Positions 29,596 to 35,082 of a stretch of 35,082 nt of DNA are shown here, one piece after another. The position numbers and the translations under genes are program-made. How positions within the stretch are numbered: the first letter of the stretch is position 1; the number at the start of each line of letters is the position of its first letter. The notes beneath the pieces were generated by a model. It ran no database searches. It saw nothing but the letters and a program-made list of their open reading frames with translations, and had not been told where the DNA came from. This DNA comes from a virus: positions 1-35,082 of the IMG/VR virus record IMGVR_UViG_3300022687_000016. One strand, given 5' to 3'.

Positions 29596-30270
29596 ATGCG
29601 CGACATTCCGGCCGAAGCGCTGGCCCTGGGCGAAGCCGGGGGCGGGGCGGTCCGCGTGCTGATCCGCACGACGATCGAGGGCGAGACCTACAACTTCATC
29701 GACGAGCCGGAAGCGTCGATCGAGCTTGACGGCGTCGTCTATCAGGGGCTGGCCGACGGCGCGGTACGGTTTTCCGGCGTACCCGATGGCGGCGGCATGG
29801 AGGCCAGCCGCTTTGCCCTGACGATCGACAGCGCGGGCATGCTTCTGGGCGATGCGGCGGAAACGCCGGCGGAGATCCTGTCGAAGATTTCCGACTATGC
29901 CTATCAGGGCGCGGAGATCGATGTCGACTTTGCGGTCTTCACGTCCGCGCCGGGGGGCTATGTCACCACGATCGAGGGGATAGCCGGGCGGTTCACCGGC
30001 GCGCCGATGGCGGTCGATACCGCCGGCGGGTCGGCGACGCGCACGATGGGCTGTCAAACGCTGGAGCAGGACTATGGCCGCTCCAATGGCGGCACGCGCG
30101 GCCCGGCGCATTGCCGGCGCTTCTTCCCCGATGACACGGGGATGGACTTCGTGCCGCAGGTCGCGACCGAGACGAAGCTGAAATGGGGCGTCGAGGGCGA
30201 AGGCGCGACGGCTGGCGGGCGCGGCGGCGGCATCGGCCGCCCCGGCGACATCTTCACCCAGCTGGTCTGA
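29596..30270 (+). CDS. Minor tail protein, DUF2163-like
   Basis: This 224-aa protein (VRVLIRTTIEGETYNFIDEPEASIELDGVVYQGLADGAVRFSGVPDGGG) has a C-terminal signature CRRFFPDDTGMDFVPQVATETKLKWG. It is the tail hub-associated family seen in alphaproteobacterial phages and gene transfer agents. It is followed directly by the DUF6950-like and tail-tip genes, the usual order. Confidence 0.7.
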   Translation: MRDIPAEALALGEAGGGAVRVLIRTTIEGETYNFIDEPEASIELDGVVYQGLADGAVRFSGVPDGGGMEASRFALTIDSAGMLLGDAAETPAEILSKISDYAYQGAEIDVDFAVFTSAPGGYVTTIEGIAGRFTGAPMAVDTAGGSATRTMGCQTLEQDYGRSNGGTRGPAHCRRFFPDDTGMDFVPQVATETKLKWGVEGEGATAGGRGGGIGRPGDIFTQLV

Positions 30271-30665
30271 TGCGCGCGCCGGACTGGGATACCCGCCTTG
30301 CCGAATGGGTGAGGGGGGTCGAGGCCGCCTGCCCGGTGATCTGGCGGGATTCCAATTGCGGCTTCCTGGTCGCCGATGCGGCGGTGGCGATGGGCCTGCC
30401 GGATCCGGCGGCGAGGTTTCGCAACTGGACCGAGCGCCGCCTGCGCTGCCTGTCGGCGCGCGGCCTGATGGCCGCTGTGCCCTATGCCGAAATCCCGGTC
30501 CGCCGCGCCCGGCGCGGCGACTGGATCGCCCTGCAATCCGAAGACGGGCTGGAGCCCGGCCTTGCCGTCTGTCTCGGCAGGCAGGCGCTTGGCTTCGACT
30601 TCGCCACCGGCCGGCTTGCCCGGCTTCCCCTCGATACCGCGCTGCGCGCCTTCCGGGTCGAATAG
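30270..30665 (+). CDS. DUF6950 / NlpC-P60-like tail tip protein
   Basis: This 131-aa protein (WVRGVEAACPVIWRDSNCGFLVADAAVAMG, then GDWIALQSEDGLEPGLAVCLGRQALGF) keeps the Cys of NlpC/P60-like peptidases but lacks a clear catalytic His. That fits the DUF6950 group, which sits before tail-tip J proteins. It probably helps the tail pass the peptidoglycan or is structural. Confidence 0.7.
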   Translation: MRAPDWDTRLAEWVRGVEAACPVIWRDSNCGFLVADAAVAMGLPDPAARFRNWTERRLRCLSARGLMAAVPYAEIPVRRARRGDWIALQSEDGLEPGLAVCLGRQALGFDFATGRLARLPLDTALRAFRVE

Positions 30666-33600
30666 ATGCCCCCTGTTATTGGTTTCATCAGCGCGGTCGG
30701 CGGCGCAATTCTTGGCGCGCTGTCGGCAGGCGGGATCGTCGGCTTTCTGGCCAACACGGCGCTCGGTCTGGTCGTCAGCCTGGCGACGAACGCATTGTTC
30801 GTGCGGCGACCGGACGGCACCCAGCCCGCCGATGAAGGGCTGGAGATGCGGCTGCGCATCCAGCCCGATCACCCGATCGAGGTACTGGTCGGCACGGCGA
30901 TGACGGGCGGCAGCCTGGTCTATGCCAATACGCGCGGCACCAATAACGAATATCTGGAACGCGTCGTCCTCCTGTCCGACTGGCGCTGCGACGGCGTCGT
31001 GAAGGTGTATGGCGACGGTGAGGAGCTGACCTTCGACGGCGACGTGACGACGGGCTACCGAGCCTGCACCTCGCACTATCTGGACGAGGCGAACAATCCC
31101 TGCCTGTGGCTGCGCATCCATCTGGGCGATCCGGACCAGACGGCCGACAGCGAACTGATCGCCAACTATGCCGAGCTGAATTCGAACTTCCGCCTGCGCG
31201 GCCGGGCCTATGCCATCACGCGCATGAAGTGGAACCGCGACGCCTATCCGTCGGGCGAGGCGGAACTGCTCTACGTGATGCGCGGTGCGCCCTGCCACGA
31301 CCCGGCCGACGAAACGAGCGACCCGGACGATGACAGCACCTGGCCCTGGACGGACAACTGGGCGCTGATCGGCGCGCAATACCATCAGGGCTGGTATTTG
31401 AACGGCAAGCTGGTCTGCGGCCTTGGCTGGCCGCGTTCGCGCATCCCCGACGCTGACCTGATCGCCGCCGCGAACGAATGCGACGAGACGGTCGCGCTCA
31501 ATGCCGGGGGTACGGAAAAGCGCTATTCCGGCGGCGGGTCCTTTCTGGTCGGGCGCAAGGGGCGAAGCCACAAGCAGAACCTCGCCCATGTCGAAGAGGC
31601 GATGGACGGATCGATCGATTGCGGCACGGGCCGTTCGGTGCGGATCCTGCCGGGCGTCGAGCGAACGCCTGTCGATCTGACCATCGCCTTTGCCGACACG
31701 CTGGCCGGAGAGGTGATCTACGATCCCGATAGCGAACCGGCGGAACGCATCAACCAGTCGACCGGCCGCTTCATCGATCCGGGCAGCCGCTACGAGCAGT
31801 ACGAGATCCCGCTGGTCATCGACGAGGATTATCTCGAGGCCGACCAGGGGCAGGAATATGTCGACGATCCGACCCTGCTCTTCGTGCAGAGCTTCACCCA
31901 GGCGCAGCGCATCCTGAAGCGGCGCCGGGAACGCTCGCGCCACGGCGGCACGATCACCTGCTCCCTGCCGCTCTTCCCCTACATCAAGCTGGAGCGCGGC
32001 GACCGCGTGCCGCTCGACGCGGCCTTCCGTTCGACCTTCGGCCTGCCGGAGACCTATTGGCGCGTCGCGCGCCGGCCCGAACTGGTGTTCGACCGCGAGG
32101 GCAAGCTGCGCCTGAATTTCGTGCTGCGCGAGCATCCCGATTCCATCGGCAGCTGGACGCCCGCTACGGACGAGGTGTCGAAGCCGGGCAGCACGTCGAC
32201 GCGGCCCGGCCTGCCGGCGCTGGAGCTGTCGAACTTTGCCGTGTCCGCCGTCGAGCTGACCGTGGGCTTCGTGAAGATGCCCGCAATCCTGGCGACCTGG
32301 GATGCCGGCGACAGCCGGGTGCGCGTGCAGGTGACGGGCACGCGGCTCGACGGCGACGAAGGCTCGCCCGTCTCGCCGGTCGAAACGATCACCAACACGG
32401 TCACCGCCGATACCGGGCGCTGCTATGTGCTCGGCGGCCTGCCGTCGCAGTACTATTCGGTGGCCTATGGCCTCGCCTCGTCCGGCCGGTTCAGCGGGCA
32501 GACCGTGGCCGACACCTCGCTGCAACTGACCGCGAACCTCGAGCCGACCGGCGTTGGCGGCGTCAGCGCGGCGGACATCGCCGCGGCGGCGGATGACGGA
32601 GTTCTGACGCCGAGCGAAAAGAACACGATCGTCCCCTTCCTCGAAAGCCTGCTGACGGAGTATTCCGGCGGCCTGCTGACCACGCGGGCGGGCATCTATT
32701 CGGTCTCGACCACGGCCTACACTACCGCGCTCGGCGCGCTCGACACCTATCTCGGCGGGCTGACCAGCGCCGTCGACTGGAACGATCTGGGCGGAAACAC
32801 GACCATCGTCGGCGCGACTTGGGTCTCGACCATCCAGGCGGCGGTCGAGGCGCGCGATGCGCTGCTCGACGCGATCGAGACCGCGAGCGGATCGGGCAAT
32901 GTCGTGCTCAACCCCGACGGCACGCTCGACAACGGCGTCGGCACGGGCGGCGGTGTGACGTTTTCGGGTCTGGGCGGGGGCGATCTCGGCCTGCTCGACA
33001 CGCTCGACTGGGGCGATCTCACTGGGCGTCCGGTCTGGCTGACCGATGGCCGGGTCAATCTCGGTCTGAATTCGGACGGCGACTATCTGCGGGATCTGGT
33101 TCTGTCCCAGGTCACCGATGCCGGCGCGCTGGCCGCCCTCGATGCGGTCGCCTGGGCCAGTGACATCAGCGGCGTGCCGGCGAACCTTGCCGCGCTGACG
33201 GGCAGTGAGGGCATCCTCAATACGCTGGTCTCGATCAATGCCGACGGATCTCTGTCGGGCGCGGGTTCCGGCAATGTGACGCTGGCGGGGATCGGGGCAG
33301 GCAATGTGGCCCTGCTCGACCTCGTGACGGATGCCTACATTCCTTCGGGTGCGGGCATCAAGCAGACCAAGCTCGACCGGCCTGTCGCCGAAGCAACGCG
33401 CGGCACCGGGGCAAACTTCACGTCTACCAGCTGGGCCGACATCGCGTCGGGCAGCGTGACGAACATCCCGGACTATCCTGGCTGGCTGCTGAACGGGACT
33501 GAGTTCAACTGGCCGCCAACGGGGGCGGCCGACAGTGCGGCGACCGTCGCGGAGTGGCGGGTGGTCGAGGACAACGGGGTCAGCCAGATCGTGCTGGCGT

Positions 33601-33800
33601 CGGGTGAGTTGCGCTTCGATGATTCCGGCGGGCCAGTCGTGTTCGACGCAGCCAGTTCGACCCTGCCCGATGCCTTCTGGTACGGCGCCCGGCCGGGCAC
33701 CTACACCGGATCGCTCGATATCCGCCTTCAATGCCAGATCACCTCCGGAAGCTGGATCGCGCCCACGACCGCGACCCGGCTACGCGCCCGTCTTCAGTAA
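30666..33800 (+). CDS. Tail tip / host-specificity protein, gpJ-like
   Basis: This 1044-aa protein has a hydrophobic N-terminus (FISAVGGAILGALSAGGIVGFLANTALG). Hub domains follow (IQPDHPIEVLVGTAMTGGSLVYAN, NWALIGAQYHQGWYLNGKLVCGLG) up to about residue 510, then fibronectin-like strands. The helical motif ADIAAAADDGVLTPSEKNTIVPFLESLL (about 640-665) is common in these proteins. The C-terminal 300 residues are Gly/Ser/Asp-rich repeats (GVTFSGLGGGDLGLLDTLDWGDLTG), likely the receptor-binding part. Confidence 0.85.
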   Translation: MPPVIGFISAVGGAILGALSAGGIVGFLANTALGLVVSLATNALFVRRPDGTQPADEGLEMRLRIQPDHPIEVLVGTAMTGGSLVYANTRGTNNEYLERVVLLSDWRCDGVVKVYGDGEELTFDGDVTTGYRACTSHYLDEANNPCLWLRIHLGDPDQTADSELIANYAELNSNFRLRGRAYAITRMKWNRDAYPSGEAELLYVMRGAPCHDPADETSDPDDDSTWPWTDNWALIGAQYHQGWYLNGKLVCGLGWPRSRIPDADLIAAANECDETVALNAGGTEKRYSGGGSFLVGRKGRSHKQNLAHVEEAMDGSIDCGTGRSVRILPGVERTPVDLTIAFADTLAGEVIYDPDSEPAERINQSTGRFIDPGSRYEQYEIPLVIDEDYLEADQGQEYVDDPTLLFVQSFTQAQRILKRRRERSRHGGTITCSLPLFPYIKLERGDRVPLDAAFRSTFGLPETYWRVARRPELVFDREGKLRLNFVLREHPDSIGSWTPATDEVSKPGSTSTRPGLPALELSNFAVSAVELTVGFVKMPAILATWDAGDSRVRVQVTGTRLDGDEGSPVSPVETITNTVTADTGRCYVLGGLPSQYYSVAYGLASSGRFSGQTVADTSLQLTANLEPTGVGGVSAADIAAAADDGVLTPSEKNTIVPFLESLLTEYSGGLLTTRAGIYSVSTTAYTTALGALDTYLGGLTSAVDWNDLGGNTTIVGATWVSTIQAAVEARDALLDAIETASGSGNVVLNPDGTLDNGVGTGGGVTFSGLGGGDLGLLDTLDWGDLTGRPVWLTDGRVNLGLNSDGDYLRDLVLSQVTDAGALAALDAVAWASDISGVPANLAALTGSEGILNTLVSINADGSLSGAGSGNVTLAGIGAGNVALLDLVTDAYIPSGAGIKQTKLDRPVAEATRGTGANFTSTSWADIASGSVTNIPDYPGWLLNGTEFNWPPTGAADSAATVAEWRVVEDNGVSQIVLASGELRFDDSGGPVVFDAASSTLPDAFWYGARPGTYTGSLDIRLQCQITSGSWIAPTTATRLRARLQ

Positions 33801-33828
33801 ACGCCCTGAACCCGAAAGGACTGCCCCC

Positions 33829-34059
33829 ATGGCCACGACTGAGCCATCCCAGACCCCTGCTCCCACCCCGGCCGAATCCGACGCCGCTCTCTGGTCTTCC
33901 CTGACCAACCGGCTCGAGGGCCTCGCCAAGGACTTCGAAGCCGCTGTCGGCGGCGAGAGCGGTTTCCAGACGCGCGCCTACATCATCGCCGGCGTCGATG
34001 TCGCGCGCATGCTGAAGGCGATGCACCAGCAGGCCGGCAACAAGAAGCCGAAGGCCTGA
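33829..34059 (+). CDS. Unknown 76-aa late protein
   Basis: This short protein has a Pro/Thr-rich N-terminus and a helical part (LWSSLTNRLEGLAKDFEAAVGGESGFQTRAYIIAGVDVARMLKAM). Its place between tail tip and lysis genes is often held by small helical proteins of unknown role. The Shine-Dalgarno sequence is GAAAGGA. Confidence 0.6.
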   Translation: MATTEPSQTPAPTPAESDAALWSSLTNRLEGLAKDFEAAVGGESGFQTRAYIIAGVDVARMLKAMHQQAGNKKPKA

Positions 34060-34099
34060 TCAAACCTCGTCTGCAACCCTGCCATCGCCGGAGGCCACG

Positions 34100-34636
34100 A
34101 TGCCAGACCGATTCATCCAGCCTTTCATTCAGTTCAAGAGCTGGGCCATCGTGCTCTACGAGCCGCTGATCTATTGGACGCTTTCGATCATCGCGGCGGC
34201 CGGTACGGCGGCGGCGGTGTTGCCCGATCCGGCTTTCGACCGTGACTTCTGGCTCGGCTGGGCCGGTCTCCTCGTCGGTTCGGCGCTCGACCTCACGGCA
34301 CGCGGCCGGGCCTATGCGGCCTTGCCGGAGGTGCAGCGGAAAAGCCGGTGGGAAGAATGGAAGACGCGGCTCTTGTGGTCGGCGATCGGTCTCGGCTTCG
34401 GGTCGCTTCTGGCCTACGGCATCAATACCGAGGTGCTGGGCGCGCAGACGGGCTGGCATCCTGCCGTCAACGCAATCTGCGTCGGGGTCGTCGCGCTCCC
34501 CCTGATCGACGGCAGCCGCGCCTTCGCCCGATTCATGTCCGGCAAGAGCGACGTGTTCGGCGGGCTGGTGCTGAACTGGATGGAGCGCCTTGTTGCGTCG
34601 CGCGGTGGCCGACCCTCGGGCGGGGAGGGCGCGTGA
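34100..34636 (+). CDS. Multi-pass membrane protein, holin candidate
   Basis: This 178-aa protein has four hydrophobic segments (about residues 19-41, 51-66, 90-106, 122-138). ATG 34100 has GGAGG upstream, and its stop overlaps the endolysin start (TGATG). Placement directly before an M15 peptidase gene makes it the best holin candidate, but it is longer than most holins and no holin family was recognised. Confidence 0.55.
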   Translation: MPDRFIQPFIQFKSWAIVLYEPLIYWTLSIIAAAGTAAAVLPDPAFDRDFWLGWAGLLVGSALDLTARGRAYAALPEVQRKSRWEEWKTRLLWSAIGLGFGSLLAYGINTEVLGAQTGWHPAVNAICVGVVALPLIDGSRAFARFMSGKSDVFGGLVLNWMERLVASRGGRPSGGEGA

Positions 34637-35082
34637 TGCGCCTTTCCAGAAACTTCCTGCTTTCCGAGTTCACGAAATCTGACACGGCAAACGCCAAGGC
34701 GATCGACAACACGCCGACGACGGAACACCTCGCCAATCTGCGCGTGACGGCGCTCGGGCTGGAGCAGGTCCGCGCGCTGCTCGATGATCGCGTGGTTCAC
34801 ATCACTTCCGGCTATCGTAGTCCGGCGTTGAATCGCGCCGTCGGGGGCGTCATCAATTCGGCGCACGCGCTCGGCCTTGCTGCGGACTTTACCGTCGAGG
34901 GCATGACGGCGCTGCAGGTCTGCCAGCGCATCCGAGACAGCCGCATCGCCTTCGATCAATTGATCTATGAGGCGTCGCGCGGCATCGCTCATCTGTCGTT
35001 CGATCCGACGCGGCTGCGCCGGGAAGTGAAGACGCAAGCGGGCGGGCCCGGCACGCCGGTTGTCAATGGCATCGCGCCATGA
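34636..35082 (+). CDS. M15A peptidase, endolysin
   Basis: This 148-aa protein opens NFLLSEFTKSDTA, with VRALLDDRVVHITSGYRSPALNRAVGGVINSAHALGLAADF in the middle and AHLSFDP near the end. The zinc ligands His77, Asp84 and His119 are all present, as in phage M15A D-Ala-D-Ala carboxypeptidase or endopeptidase endolysins. No signal peptide is visible, so release should depend on the membrane protein before it. The gene ends with the window. Confidence 0.9.
   Translation: MRLSRNFLLSEFTKSDTANAKAIDNTPTTEHLANLRVTALGLEQVRALLDDRVVHITSGYRSPALNRAVGGVINSAHALGLAADFTVEGMTALQVCQRIRDSRIAFDQLIYEASRGIAHLSFDPTRLRREVKTQAGGPGTPVVNGIAP

Noticed and set aside
30072-33731. A 1219-codon open frame on the minus strand
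   Set aside because: It is antisense to the tail-tip gene and its protein is His/Arg/Asp-rich without motifs; it is a shadow of GC-rich codon use. The same applies to 24676-27792, 21105-23894 and 17359-18987.
1-35082. CRISPR arrays, tRNA genes, integrase, att sites, insertion sequences
   Set aside because: None seen: no regularly spaced direct repeats, no cloverleaf, no recombinase or transposase reading frame.

Overview
The window is about 35 kb of a high-GC temperate siphophage (or prophage) genome from an alphaproteobacterial host. The host call rests on three things: a GcrA sigma-interaction domain (a family of Alphaproteobacteria), a dispersed palindromic element of the CTTCGAGACG...CTCCTCAGGA type common in alphaproteobacterial chromosomes, and the GC-rich codon use. 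The lambda-like head and tail order (Nu1, GpA, gpW, lambda portal, protease/capsid fusion, FII, U, tube, G/GT, tape measure, tail tip J) indicates a long non-contractile tail. No integrase, att site or tRNA was found, so the ends of the element lie outside the window.

Left end (1-4.4 kb), control region. A leftward operon (unknown protein, VVA0879-like protein, ATP-dependent DNA ligase cut by the window edge) starts at a promoter with a 16-bp operator in its spacer. Next come a membrane-anchored WYL-like protein and a small membrane protein. A leftward lysogeny operon follows: an S24-type repressor overlapping a thermonuclease. The same promoter-operator module recurs at 3148-3176 and drives a rightward Cro-like gene, apparently as a leaderless mRNA.

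Early operon (4.5-11.9 kb). Thirteen mostly overlapping genes run rightward: a CII-like regulator, small proteins, DUF5131 and ASCH-like proteins, a LexA-type DNA-binding domain, then a run of DNA-binding proteins resembling parts of the host cell-cycle regulators. These are a 551-aa protein with five SANT/Myb-like repeats and a GcrA C-terminus, a protein with two tandem DnaA domain IV modules, and an OmpR/CtrA-type winged helix without a receiver. Four copies of a palindromic host-type repeat sit inside or at the ends of these genes.

Replication and switch region (11.9-15.3 kb). A highly structured leader (12090-12291) can hide the Shine-Dalgarno sequence of the next gene and resembles the C4 antisense RNA arrangement of phages P1/P7. 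It is followed by winged-helix replication proteins, a probable helicase loader and a DUF6456-like protein. A hairpin-rich intergenic region (15193-15341) then precedes the late genes.

Late region (15.3-35.1 kb). Two Cys-rich proteins and a gpZ-like protein lead into packaging, head, tail and lysis genes. Notable points are a protease/capsid fusion with an internal in-frame start, a strong terminator after the capsid gene, a classic A AAA AAC frameshift site in the tail chaperone gene, and a holin candidate with an M15 endolysin at the right edge.
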